Source of the DNA: an uncultured Prevotellaceae bacterium
GTDB lineage: Bacteria; Bacteroidota; Bacteroidia; Bacteroidales; Bacteroidaceae
Direction of reading: 5' to 3'
Length of the DNA stretch: 45,387 bases
NCBI GenBank assembly: GCA_902761905.1
Contig: CACWMK010000043.1
Span: forward strand, 1,845 to 47,231
Positions 8,122 through 15,947 of the stretch are shown here, in pieces. The first letter of the stretch is position 1. Every line of letters starts with the position of its first letter. The notes beneath the pieces are model-generated. The model was not told the origin of the DNA, ran no database searches, and saw nothing but the letters and a program-made list of their open reading frames with translations. The translations under genes and the position numbers were made by a program.

Positions 8122-9042
8122 TCAGATAGGCAGTGAGAACACGAAACGTGCACCGCCACGATACTCTGTGTCGAGACGAATGTCGCCACCCAAGCGGCGT
8201 GCAATACTGCGTGCCACTGTAAGTCCAACGCCGTCGCCTTCGAAGAAGTCGTTAAGTTTAACGTATGGCTCGAATATCTTTTCGGCATAGTCAGAGAGTA
8301 CGCCAGTACCGCTATCTTCAACGCAGAATTCCAGAGTAGAACCCTCGATGTTGATGAGCAGGATAATCTCGCCCTGGGCTGTGAACTTCATCGCATTGTC
8401 GAGCAGTGCAACAAGAGCGCGGACGGCCTGCTTGGTGTTGGTGAATACCATTGTGGCCTGAGCCTCTTCAACCATCTGGCACTTAAAGTCGGCCTTCTGG
8501 AAGTTGCTGATGCCTGACTCCTGGATGGCCAGTGCTGCGATGTCCTGAGCCATAACGTTGTCATCGCACTGGATGGGCTGCTCCATCTCGATTTCGGCAA
8601 CATTGAGAATGCTATCTGCTAACACTGCAATGTTACCGGCATTGGGATGAGTATAGTCGAGCTTCTGCTTGATGCCCTCGGCATATTTCTCGATGATGGC
8701 TCTCTTCTTGAGCAAGGTCTGCTCAAGCTGTTGCTTGGCGGCCATAATCTCAGACGACTGCTTCTCGAGAGACTCCTTAACCCTGAGCACTTTCTGCTTC
8801 TCCTCTTCCATCTTGTCGAAAGCCATCAGTGCCTCTTCGTAACCCTGACCGACGTTGTCGAAGTTCTGTTCGAGTGAACGATAGTCGCTCAGAAGCTTCT
8901 CCATCTCGTTGACGCGCTTCTGATAGTCGTCGAGTAACTGCTTGCTTTCTGTTTCCTGTTCGCGGATGTGCTTAACCTTCATCTGAAGGATAATACATAC
9001 GGCCAGGAGTGCTATGATAAGTATGACAACAACCCAGATCAT
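8122..9042 (-). CDS. Membrane-anchored coiled-coil HATPase (histidine-kinase-like) protein
   Basis: This 306-residue protein has an N-terminal membrane helix (residues 2-22, MIWVVVILIIALLAVCIIL), a long coiled coil (about 24-130), and a C-terminal GHKL ATPase domain. That domain has an N box LLDNAMKFT (213-221), a G1 box DSGTG (243-247), an F-like box IFEPYVKLNDFF and a G2 box GDGVGL (269-274). The only histidine near the usual DHp region is in DYTHPNAG, which does not look like a canonical H box (H-E/D-x-x-x-P). It may be a sensor kinase with an unusual phospho-acceptor region, or a signalling ATPase acting in cis with the module. It lies 6 bp after the STAS gene and upstream of the RsbU-type gene. 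No receiver gene is near. Confidence 0.82.
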   Translation of the reverse strand: MIWVVVILIIALLAVCIILQMKVKHIREQETESKQLLDDYQKRVNEMEKLLSDYRSLEQNFDNVGQGYEEALMAFDKMEEEKQKVLRVKESLEKQSSEIMAAKQQLEQTLLKKRAIIEKYAEGIKQKLDYTHPNAGNIAVLADSILNVAEIEMEQPIQCDDNVMAQDIAALAIQESGISNFQKADFKCQMVEEAQATMVFTNTKQAVRALVALLDNAMKFTAQGEIILLINIEGSTLEFCVEDSGTGVLSDYAEKIFEPYVKLNDFFEGDGVGLTVARSIARRLGGDIRLDTEYRGGARFVFSLPI

Positions 9043-9048
9043 GATATG

Positions 9049-9360
9049 TTAATCTTTTTTCTGTTCTACCTTCATGAACTTTGTGAATCCGGTCATTGCC
9101 AGAATCTTGTAAATCTCGGGCGATACGTTTGTAATCTTAAACTGGCCCTTAAGCTGTGTCACGGTACGCATGGTCTTCTGGATGATACGTAGACCAGAGC
9201 TGGCCATATATGTAAGCTCTGAGCAGTCCATCTCCAGGTCGACACCGCCGTCGCGAAGAGCGGGCTGAATGTCCTGCTCGAACTGGTTGGCATTCATGGT
9301 GTCGATTCTAGAACCTGTCTTAATAATGGTCTTTCCACCTTCTTTGATAATCTGTGTCAT
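9049..9360 (-). CDS. STAS-domain anti-sigma factor antagonist (RsbV/SpoIIAA-like)
   Basis: This 103-residue protein is a single STAS domain. The core DCSELTYMASSGLRIIQ (about 45-61) matches the antagonist signature. Ser54 aligns with the phosphorylated serine of SpoIIAA (DSSGL). By family knowledge the unphosphorylated form binds the RsbW-type kinase and the phospho form is inactive; the RsbU-type enzyme at 5949-8033 would recycle it. It is 28 bp downstream of the kinase gene and 6 bp upstream of the HATPase gene. Because MlaF/MlaE are encoded just upstream and E. coli MlaB is also a STAS protein bound to MlaF, an alternative or additional MlaB-like role is possible. Confidence 0.9.
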   Translation of the reverse strand: MTQIIKEGGKTIIKTGSRIDTMNANQFEQDIQPALRDGGVDLEMDCSELTYMASSGLRIIQKTMRTVTQLKGQFKITNVSPEIYKILAMTGFTKFMKVEQKKD

Positions 9361-9388
9361 AATGTTGTGAAATCTAAATTTTTTTATG

Positions 9389-9808
9389 TTAATCGTCCAA
9401 ATCCTTTTTCATCGTGAGCAGGTTTTTGCCTTCCAGACGCTGGTAGGTTACTTCGTTCATAATGTTCTTTACGATGTAGATACCTAAGCCGCCAATTTCA
9501 CGCTCCATAGGATCAACGTCGGTATCAGCATCCTCTTTCAGTGTTGGGTCGAACTCGCGGCCTTTGTCGCTAAGTACGAAAGTCAGTTCTCGGCCGTTAC
9601 ACTCAGCCGAAAGCTCGATGTCAGCAGTTTTTCCTTCTGGGTAAGCGTAGAAGATGACGTTAGAAACCATCTCCTCCATAACCAGATTCAAATTCATCAA
9701 GAGCTCCATGTCGAGTTGCAACTCTTCACCAATCTCTTCGATGAAGGCGTTTACTTTCTCAAGTTCACCAACCTGGTTCTTGATCTTAATTTCTTTTTTC
9801 ATGTTCAT
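9389..9808 (-). CDS. RsbW/SpoIIAB-like serine kinase (anti-sigma-type HATPase)
   Basis: This 139-residue stand-alone GHKL kinase is the usual length for RsbW. N-box residues are Glu45/Glu46 and Asn50 (VMEEMVSNVIFYAYP). G1 is SDKGREFDP (Asp81) and G2 is IGGLGIYIVKN (106-114). Family members phosphorylate the partner STAS protein on serine and sequester an output factor. It is the first gene of the four-gene module and has its own TACTTTTG promoter about 42 bp upstream. No sigma factor is encoded in the window, so the sequestered output is unknown. Bacteroidetes generally lack sigma-B, so the target may be another regulator or the transporter next door. Confidence 0.9.
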   Translation of the reverse strand: MNMKKEIKIKNQVGELEKVNAFIEEIGEELQLDMELLMNLNLVMEEMVSNVIFYAYPEGKTADIELSAECNGRELTFVLSDKGREFDPTLKEDADTDVDPMEREIGGLGIYIVKNIMNEVTYQRLEGKNLLTMKKDLDD

Positions 9809-9849
9809 ATTGAATATTCAATCTTGGTTTAATTGTTTAAACTATGGTG

Positions 9850-9880
9850 CAAAAGTATATAAAAAAACTGAATCAAACAA
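9850..9880 (-). promoter_or_regulatory. Promoter of the partner-switching operon
   Basis: On the minus strand TTG (9878-9880), 20 bp, then TACTTTTG (9850-9857) followed by CACC. The box ends 42 bp before the ATG at 9808, which separates this unit from mlaFE. Confidence 0.65.
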
Positions 9881-9928
9881 GAATTTAAGGAATTTTTATT
9901 TAATAATAATGTGAAAAAGTTGATTTTT

Positions 9929-10732
9929 CTATAAAGTCAGTCCGTTGTCCATTACTATCTTGCGCATATTCTTCAACAAATCACTGGCAAAGATGAAGTC
10001 GGTGAGTCGCTCGTTGCTAGAACCCATTACCTGGCTACTATTGCCTTGCCATTCCTTACTGCCCTCGTAAATAAAAATGATATTCTCACCGATGCCCATT
10101 ACGGAGTTCATGTCGTGGGTGTTGATGATGGTGGTCATGTTGTACTCCTGGGTGATGGAGTGCAACAGATCGTCGATGACGAGTGATGTCTTTGGGTCCA
10201 GACCGGAGTTGGGCTCGTCGCAGAACAGATACTTGGGATTGAGCGCAATTGCACGGGCGATGGCTACGCGTTTCTGCATTCCACCGGAAATCTCGCCAGG
10301 GAATTTTTCGTCGGCACCGCCTAGGTTTACGCGGTCCAGACACTCCTTGGCTCGGTGGATTCGCTCTCGCAGATTCATCGATGAAAACATGTCGAGCGGG
10401 AACATTACATTCTCTAGTACCGTCATCGAGTCGAAGAGGGCAGCACTTTGGAATATCATTCCCATCTCACGGCGCATCATCACCTTTTCGTGTTTGGGAA
10501 GGCTCACGAAATTGCGGCCGTCGTAGAGTATTTCGCCCTTGGTTGGTTCGAATAATCCGACAAGATTTTTCATCAGTACGGTTTTGCCCGAACCGCTTCG
10601 TCCGATGATGAGGTTGGTCTTTCCGTCTTCGAATACTGTATTGATATCTTTCAATACTTCTTTCTTGCCTTGCAAGCGGCCATCGGCCGAGCGGTCGTCA
10701 AAACTCTTATATAGGTGCTTAACTTCGATCAT
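9929..10732 (-). CDS. mlaF: ABC transporter ATPase, MlaF-like
   Basis: A 267-residue ABC ATPase. Walker A is GRSGSGKT (44-51), Q-loop Gln95, signature SGGMQKR (149-155), Walker B YLFCDEP (167-173) with NSGLDP following. The signature and the partner identify the MlaF/Mkl group, which powers phospholipid movement between inner and outer membranes with MlaE. Its start overlaps the mlaE stop by 4 bp (10729-10732), so the two are translationally coupled. An MCE substrate-binding gene (mlaD) normally follows but none is found here. The 120 bp downstream lead straight to the partner-switching promoter. Symbol given by family. Confidence 0.88.
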   Translation of the reverse strand: MIEVKHLYKSFDDRSADGRLQGKKEVLKDINTVFEDGKTNLIIGRSGSGKTVLMKNLVGLFEPTKGEILYDGRNFVSLPKHEKVMMRREMGMIFQSAALFDSMTVLENVMFPLDMFSSMNLRERIHRAKECLDRVNLGGADEKFPGEISGGMQKRVAIARAIALNPKYLFCDEPNSGLDPKTSLVIDDLLHSITQEYNMTTIINTHDMNSVMGIGENIIFIYEGSKEWQGNSSQVMGSSNERLTDFIFASDLLKNMRKIVMDNGLTL

Positions 10733-11475
10733 GATAGTAGTTGGGTTAGGAATACGTCTGAAAACAGGATGAGCACGCTCGAGGTTACAACGGCATCGGT
10801 AGATGCCTTGCCCACGTTGACACTACCGCCCTCGACGGTGTAGCCACAGAAGGCCGGTACGCTCGAAATAATAAATGCAAAGAACTGGCTCTTTATGATA
10901 CTCATCCATACAAACCAGGGGATGAAGGCGTGCTGCAGTCCCTGAGTAAGGTCGTCGGGTGCGATGATATGTCCCAGATAGGCTGTGCCGTAGGCGCCGA
11001 TGATACCTGTGGCTGATGAGAATATGACCAAGAATGGCATGATTGTAAGCATACCGATGATCTTAGGCAGGATGAGATAACACGCTGAGTTGATACCCAT
11101 AATCTCAAGAGCGTCAATCTGTTGGGTGACGCGCATGGTGCCAAGTTCGGACGCGATGTTCGAGCCGACCTTACCGGCCAGGATCAAGCACATGATAGAA
11201 CTTGAGAACTCGAGTAGCAGTATCTCGCGAGTAGTGTATCCGGCCACCCATCGCGGCATCCACGGACTCTGGATGTTAAGCTTCATCTGGATACAGATAA
11301 CGGCTCCGATGAAGAATGAAATGATGAGTACGATGCCGATGGAGTTGATGCCCAGCTGCGTCATCTCGGTGACGTACTGCTTTAGGAACATCCTCATGCG
11401 TTCAGGGCGCGAAAACACGCGGCCCATTAGCATCAGATAACGACCAAAGGTGGTCAGCCATTTATTTATTAACAT
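10729..11475 (-). CDS. mlaE: ABC permease, MlaE-like
   Basis: A 248-residue integral membrane protein with five or six membrane segments and the MlaE hallmark ELGTMRVTQQIDALEIMG. Family length is about 250-260. It forms the inner-membrane permease of the Mla lipid-transport system with the ATPase encoded next. First gene of the unit. Transcription probably starts from the TACCTTTG box at 11500-11507, part of the symmetric bidirectional promoter shared with lptB, giving a leader of about 18-25 nt. MlaD, MlaC and MlaB homologues are not adjacent, apart from the STAS protein at 9049-9360. Confidence 0.9.
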   Translation of the reverse strand: MLINKWLTTFGRYLMLMGRVFSRPERMRMFLKQYVTEMTQLGINSIGIVLIISFFIGAVICIQMKLNIQSPWMPRWVAGYTTREILLLEFSSSIMCLILAGKVGSNIASELGTMRVTQQIDALEIMGINSACYLILPKIIGMLTIMPFLVIFSSATGIIGAYGTAYLGHIIAPDDLTQGLQHAFIPWFVWMSIIKSQFFAFIISSVPAFCGYTVEGGSVNVGKASTDAVVTSSVLILFSDVFLTQLLS

Positions 11476-11492
11476 TGCAAAAAACTAATTTG

Positions 11493-11619
11493 TCGGGTGC
11501 AAAGGTACAAAAAAAAGCCTACGGATTATACGGATTTTACGGAATTTAATCCTAATTAATCAAAAAAATCTGTATAATCCGTATAATCAGTAGGAAAAAA
11601 ATACTACCTTTGCACCCGA
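11493..11619. promoter_or_regulatory. Symmetric bidirectional promoter between mlaE and lptB
   Basis: The outer arms TCGGGTGCAAAGGTA (11493-11507) and TACCTTTGCACCCGA (11605-11619) are perfect 15-bp inverted copies, each containing the outward -7 box TACCTTTG. The inner arms CCTACGGATTATACGGAT (11518-11535) and ATCCGTATAATCAGTAGG (11577-11594) match at 17 of 18 positions. Inside each inner arm lie 9-bp direct repeats (CGGATTATA/CGGATTTTA/CGGAATTTA). One operator could thus control both directions. Confidence 0.8.
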
Positions 11620-11621
11620 TT

Positions 11622-12419
11622 ATGGAAGAAGAGCGTATAGTACTACGAACAGAGGGCCTCGTGAAGCGCTATGGTAAGCGGACGGTGGTCAACGATGTGA
11701 GCTTCGACGTGAAGCAGGGTGAGATTGTGGGACTACTGGGACCTAACGGTGCCGGTAAGACTACATCGTTCTATATGACTACAGGACTGATTGTTCCCAA
11801 TGGCGGACATATATTTCTGGGCGATGAGGACGTGACTAAGTTTCCAGTGTACAAGCGTGCCCGTGCTGGAATAGGATATTTGGCTCAGGAGGCCAGCGTG
11901 TTCCGCAAGATGAGCGTTGAAGATAATATCCTCTCGGTACTGGAGATGACAGGAAAACCCCGCGACTATCAGTTGAATAAGCTTGAGGAACTGATACGTG
12001 AGTTCCGACTGGAAAAGGTGCGTAAGAACCTTGGTGACCGACTGTCGGGAGGTGAGCGCCGAAGAACTGAGATTGCACGCTGTCTTGCTATCGAACCTAA
12101 GTTTATTATGCTCGACGAGCCATTCGCAGGTGTCGACCCTATTGCTGTGGAGGATATCCAGCAGATAGTGTATAAGTTGAAGTATCTGAACATTGGAATC
12201 TTGATAACCGACCACAACGTAGACGAGACACTGGCCATCACCGATCGTGCCTATCTGCTATTTGAGGGTAGAATACTATTCCAGGGAACGCCTGAGGAAC
12301 TGGCGGCCAACAAGGTGGTGCGCGAAAAATACCTTACCGAATCGTTCGAGTTGAGGAAGAAGAATTTCCAACTTATCGAGATGGAGAGAAATGCTAAAGA
12401 GCAAGCACAAAATAGTTAA
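11622..12419 (+). CDS. lptB: LPS export ABC ATPase LptB
   Basis: 265 residues from ATG 11622. Walker A is GPNGAGKT (40-47), with the signature LSGGERRR, Walker B FIMLDEP and [13 protein letters not shown], the arrangement typical of LptB. It drives extraction of lipopolysaccharide from the inner membrane with LptF/G/C, not encoded here. A longer frame from TTG 11610 exists, but that TTG is part of the -7 box TACCTTTG (11605-11612), so it cannot be transcribed from that promoter. ATG 11622 leaves an almost leaderless mRNA. A strong terminator follows the stop. The divergent partner mlaEF also handles envelope lipids, so joint control of LPS and phospholipid traffic is plausible. Confidence 0.94.
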   Translation: MEEERIVLRTEGLVKRYGKRTVVNDVSFDVKQGEIVGLLGPNGAGKTTSFYMTTGLIVPNGGHIFLGDEDVTKFPVYKRARAGIGYLAQEASVFRKMSVEDNILSVLEMTGKPRDYQLNKLEELIREFRLEKVRKNLGDRLSGGERRRTEIARCLAIEPKFIMLDEPFAGVDPIAVEDIQQIVYKLKYLNIGILITDHNVDETLAITDRAYLLFEGRILFQGTPEELAANKVVREKYLTESFELRKKNFQLIEMERNAKEQAQNS

Positions 12420-12425
12420 AAATTG

Positions 12426-12455
12426 AAAAAACGGCGTTGGTTACGCCGTTTTTTT
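12426..12455 (+). terminator. Terminator after lptB
   Basis: ACGGCGT (12431-12437) pairs with ACGCCGT (12443-12449), extended by A/T pairs, 5-nt loop, then a run of T to 12455. The tig promoter begins 2 bp later. Confidence 0.88.
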
Positions 12456-12456
12456 G

Positions 12457-12464
12457 TACTTTTG
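12457..12464 (+). promoter_or_regulatory. -7 box of tig
   Basis: TACTTTTG followed by CACCCC, directly after the lptB terminator. The leader to ATG 12509 is about 38 nt. Confidence 0.65.
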
Positions 12465-12508
12465 CACCCCAATATTTGAATATATATTATAAATAAGTAC
12501 ATAAGAAG

Positions 12509-13870
12509 ATGAAAATTTCGTTTGAATGCGCCGACAAGATCAATGGTCTGCTTACTATGACTGTTGAGAAGGCAGACTATCAGGATGCAGTAGAGAAGCA
12601 GCTGAAGAATTATCGTAAAAAGGCACAGGTTCCCGGATTCCGTCCAGGTATGGTTCCAATGGGAATGATCAAGAAGCAGTATGGCACAGCAGTAAAGGTT
12701 GACGAGGTTAACAAGCTGCTGGGCGAGAAGTTGTATGAGTATGTTCGCGAGAACAAGATTCAGATGCTGGGTGAGCCCCTCCCAAATCAGGAGAAGCAGG
12801 TTCCTCAGGACTTTGAGAAGGATGATGATCTGACATTTGTATTCGACATAGCAGTAGCTCCTGAGTTCAAGGCTGAGCTCACTGGCCGCGATAAGATCGA
12901 CTACTACACAATCAAGATTGACGATAAGATGCTCGACGACCAGGTGCAGATGTACCAGTCGCAGGCAGGTGAGTTCGTTAAGGCTGATGTGTTCAGCGGT
13001 AACGATACTATCACTGGTGACCTCCGCGAGCTCGACGAGAACGGAAATACTAAGGAAGGCGGTATCGTAACCGAGGGTGGTATGGTAATGCCTGCTTACA
13101 TCAAGGCTGAGGACCAGAAGAAGCTCTTCGACGGTGCTAAGGCTGGTGATATCATCACATTCAACCCCAAGAAGGCTTACCCCGACAACGATGCTGAGGT
13201 AGCTGCCCTGCTGAAGGTTAAGAAGGAGGATGTTGCTAATCTGACTGCTGACTTCAGCTACCAGATCACTGAGATCCGTCACTTCCAGCCTGCAGAGGTT
13301 AACCAGGCTCTCTTCGACCGCGTATTCGGTGAGGGTACTGTTAAGGACGAGAAGGCATTCCGCGAGAAGATCGCTGAGAGCATTGCTCCACAGCTGCAGC
13401 AGAACAGCGACTACAAGTTCATGCTCGATGTTCGTGCTCACATGGAGAAGAAGGTTGGCAAGCTCGAGTTCCCAGAGGCTCTGCTGAAGCGCGTTATGCT
13501 GCAGAACAACCAGGATAAGGGTGCTGACTACGTAGAGAAGAATTTCGAGGGTAGTATCAAGGAGCTGGCATGGCACCTGATTAAGGAGCAGATTGTTGCT
13601 GCTAATAATATTAAGGTAGAGGAGGATGACCTGAAGGCTGTTGCCAAGGAGGCTATCCGTGCACAGTTTGCACAGTACGGCATGAGCAATGTGTCCGATG
13701 ATGTACTGGAGAACTACGCCAACGAGCAGCTGAAGAAGCGCGAGAATGTTGACAACTTCGTTGACCGCGCTGTTGACATGAAGCTTACCGAAGTCCTCAA
13801 AAATGTGGTTAAATTGAATCAAAAAGAGGTCACATTTGAGGAGTTTAATAAGCTTATGCAGCAAAAATAA
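12509..13870 (+). CDS. tig: Trigger factor, ribosome-associated chaperone
   Basis: 453 residues. The N-terminal ribosome-binding signature GFRPGMVP lies at 43-50, the same place as in E. coli (GFRxGxxP). A central PPIase-like segment is divergent, without clear FKBP active-site motifs, and is followed by an acidic/lysine-rich C-terminal chaperone region. The protein binds near the ribosomal exit tunnel and shields nascent chains. Highly regular codon use suggests strong expression. It has its own promoter and a likely terminator/hairpin downstream, ahead of clpP. The tig-clpP-clpX order is widespread in bacteria. A 482-codon antisense frame over the gene is a shadow. Confidence 0.95.
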   Translation: MKISFECADKINGLLTMTVEKADYQDAVEKQLKNYRKKAQVPGFRPGMVPMGMIKKQYGTAVKVDEVNKLLGEKLYEYVRENKIQMLGEPLPNQEKQVPQDFEKDDDLTFVFDIAVAPEFKAELTGRDKIDYYTIKIDDKMLDDQVQMYQSQAGEFVKADVFSGNDTITGDLRELDENGNTKEGGIVTEGGMVMPAYIKAEDQKKLFDGAKAGDIITFNPKKAYPDNDAEVAALLKVKKEDVANLTADFSYQITEIRHFQPAEVNQALFDRVFGEGTVKDEKAFREKIAESIAPQLQQNSDYKFMLDVRAHMEKKVGKLEFPEALLKRVMLQNNQDKGADYVEKNFEGSIKELAWHLIKEQIVAANNIKVEEDDLKAVAKEAIRAQFAQYGMSNVSDDVLENYANEQLKKRENVDNFVDRAVDMKLTEVLKNVVKLNQKEVTFEEFNKLMQQK

Positions 13871-13886
13871 GCTTTTTTAGGAAAAA

Positions 13887-13920
13887 ATAACCCCTAAAAT
13901 ACGAGGGTTATCGACTTTTT
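13887..13920 (+). terminator. Probable tig terminator
   Basis: ATAACCC (13887-13893) and GGGTTAT (13905-13911) form a perfect 7-bp stem with an 11-nt loop. A T5 run (13916-13920) follows after four bases. The right arm doubles as part of a second inverted repeat with 13957-13966. Confidence 0.55.
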
Positions 13921-13966
13921 GTATTATCTTTGTGTCCCAAACGCAAGATGAGGAAGGTCGATAACC
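13906..13966 (+). promoter_or_regulatory. clpP promoter with flanking inverted repeat
   Basis: -7 box TATCTTTG (13925-13932). A perfect 10-bp inverted repeat GGTTATCGAC (13906-13915) / GTCGATAACC (13957-13966) brackets the box and the expected start site. This is the placement expected for an operator that loops or blocks the promoter. ATG is at 13997. Confidence 0.6.
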
Positions 13967-13996
13967 TTTTCTCTATATAAAAAGAAAGGAAAGAAG

Positions 13997-14665
13997 ATGA
14001 ATAATGACTTCAGGAAATATGCTACACGGCATTTAGGAATGAACGGTCTGGTGCTCGACGATGTGATCAAGACCCAGAATCAGTATTTGAACCCGTATAT
14101 CCTTGAGGAGCGTCAGTTGAACGTTACTCAGATGGATGTTTTCTCACGTTTGATGATGGATCGTATCATTTTCCTTGGTACGCAGATTGACGATTATACT
14201 GCCAATACACTGCAGGCTCAGCTGTTGTTCCTCGATTCAACCGATCCAGGAAAGGATATTTCGATATACATTAATTCACCTGGCGGAAGTGTTACCGCAG
14301 GACTTGGTATCTATGACACCATGCAGTTTATCACCAGCGACGTGGCTACTATCTGCACAGGTATGGCAGCATCGATGGGAGCTGTACTCCTGGTAGCCGG
14401 TGCCGAGGGAAAGCGTTCGGCTCTTCCACACAGCCGTGTAATGATTCACCAGCCTCTGGGTGGCGTACAGGGTCAGGCTTCGGATATCGAGATTGAGGCT
14501 AAGGAGATTCTGAAGTTCAAGAAGGAGTTGTATACAATCATTTCAGAGCATTCGCACACACCTTATGATAAGGTATATGCAGACTCTGACCGTAACTACT
14601 GGATGACAGCAGAAGAGGCTAAGGCCTACGGTATGATTGATGAAGTGCTCACTAGAAAGAAGTAA
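13997..14665 (+). CDS. clpP: ATP-dependent Clp protease proteolytic subunit
   Basis: 222 residues. Catalytic Ser126 lies in GMAASMGA and His151 in MIHQPLGG. The third triad position, 49 residues after His as in E. coli and S. aureus, is Asn200 (SDRNYW) rather than Asp; the codon is aac. The rest of the fold is well conserved (NSPGGSVTAG, QGQASDIEIEAKEI). ClpP forms a tetradecameric cytoplasmic protease fed by ClpX (next gene, 35 bp on) and ClpA (28603-30816 on the other strand). An Asn in the triad is known from Listeria ClpP1, which has reduced activity alone; here it may be lineage-specific. First gene of a probable operon reaching mutL. Confidence 0.95.
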   Translation: MNNDFRKYATRHLGMNGLVLDDVIKTQNQYLNPYILEERQLNVTQMDVFSRLMMDRIIFLGTQIDDYTANTLQAQLLFLDSTDPGKDISIYINSPGGSVTAGLGIYDTMQFITSDVATICTGMAASMGAVLLVAGAEGKRSALPHSRVMIHQPLGGVQGQASDIEIEAKEILKFKKELYTIISEHSHTPYDKVYADSDRNYWMTAEEAKAYGMIDEVLTRKK

Positions 14666-14700
14666 AAGAGTGAGAAACTGAAAAAGCGAAAAGGATTTAG

Positions 14701-15933
14701 ATGAAGAACGTTTGTAGTTTTTGTGGTAGAAGTGATGATGAGGTAAGGCTGCTGATAAACGGTCTGAACGGACAGATCTGTGACGATTGTGCACGTCAGG
14801 CTTACCAGATAGTACAGGATAATTTAAAAGATAAACCTAAGAAAACCACTAAGAATACTAAGAAACCTGCAGCTCTGAAGGTACCAAAGCCAAAGGAGAT
14901 AAAAGAATATCTGGATCAGTACGTAATAGGACAGGACGATGCAAAGCGCTATCTGTCGGTGGCTGTGTATAACCACTATAAGCGACTGAACCAGCCTGTA
15001 GACGATGATGGCGTAGAGATAGAGAAGAGTAACATTATCATGGTGGGTAGTACCGGAACAGGTAAGACCCTGTTGGCACGCACCATCGCTAAGTTGCTCG
15101 ATGTGCCATTCACCATTGTTGACGCTACTGTATTTACCGAGGCAGGATATGTAGGCGAAGATGTGGAGAGCATACTAAGCCGACTGTTGCAGGTGGCCGA
15201 CTTTAATGTTGAGGCTGCACAGCGTGGAATCGTATTTATCGACGAGATAGACAAGATAGCCCGTAAGAGCGACAACCCATCAATCACTCGCGACGTGAGC
15301 GGTGAGGGTGTGCAGCAGGGATTGTTGAAATTATTAGAGGGTACCATCGTGAATGTTCCGCCTAAGGGTGGACGTAAGCATCCCGACCAGGATTATATCC
15401 ACGTGGATACTCGTAATATACTGTTTATCTGCGGTGGTGCCTTTGATGGCATCGAGCGCAAGATTGCCCAGCGCATGAATACCCATGTGGTGGGATACAA
15501 CTCAGTGACAAACGTCAGAAAGATTGATAAGAACGACCTGATGCAGTATATCGTTCCGCAAGACCTGAAGTCGTTCGGACTTATTCCTGAGATTATCGGT
15601 CGTCTGCCAGTGCTCACTCACCTTAATCCACTGGATCGTGAGGCGCTGGAGAAAATTCTGACAGAGCCGAAGAACTCTATCATCCGTCAGTACAAGAAAC
15701 TCTTCGAGATGGACGGTGTGGAGCTGACCTTCGACAAAGAAGCACTCGAGACTCTGGTTGACAAGGCTGTAGAGTACAAGCTTGGTGCCCGTGGACTCCG
15801 CTCTATCGTTGAGAGCGTGATGATGGACGCTATGTACGATATGCCTACTAAGAATGTTAAGACTTTCAAAGTAACTGCCGACTACGTGAAGGCACAGTTG
15901 GATAAGTCTTATCTTCAGAGATTAGAAGCCTAA
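14701..15933 (+). CDS. clpX: ClpX unfoldase
   Basis: 410 residues. A four-Cys zinc finger uses Cys5, Cys8, Cys27 and Cys30. Walker A is GSTGTGKT (116-123), pore loop GYVG (149-152), Walker B IVFIDEID (177-184), sensor region [12 protein letters not shown]. The ClpP-docking loop, IGF in E. coli (268-270), reads VGY (264-266). ClpX recognises tagged substrates, unfolds them and threads them into ClpP. It sits 35 bp after clpP and 14 bp before recQ, so co-transcription is likely. Confidence 0.96.
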   Translation: MKNVCSFCGRSDDEVRLLINGLNGQICDDCARQAYQIVQDNLKDKPKKTTKNTKKPAALKVPKPKEIKEYLDQYVIGQDDAKRYLSVAVYNHYKRLNQPVDDDGVEIEKSNIIMVGSTGTGKTLLARTIAKLLDVPFTIVDATVFTEAGYVGEDVESILSRLLQVADFNVEAAQRGIVFIDEIDKIARKSDNPSITRDVSGEGVQQGLLKLLEGTIVNVPPKGGRKHPDQDYIHVDTRNILFICGGAFDGIERKIAQRMNTHVVGYNSVTNVRKIDKNDLMQYIVPQDLKSFGLIPEIIGRLPVLTHLNPLDREALEKILTEPKNSIIRQYKKLFEMDGVELTFDKEALETLVDKAVEYKLGARGLRSIVESVMMDAMYDMPTKNVKTFKVTADYVKAQLDKSYLQRLEA

Positions 15934-15947
15934 CTAACTAATATGAT

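Noticed and set aside
11610-11621. Upstream TTG start for LptB
   Set aside because: The TTG is part of the -7 box TACCTTTG and would not be in the mRNA; ATG 11622 fits the family start.
12416-13864. 482-codon minus-strand frame opposite tig
   Set aside because: Exact antisense of a well-conserved gene, Leu/Val-rich composition without motifs; arises from biased codons on the coding strand.
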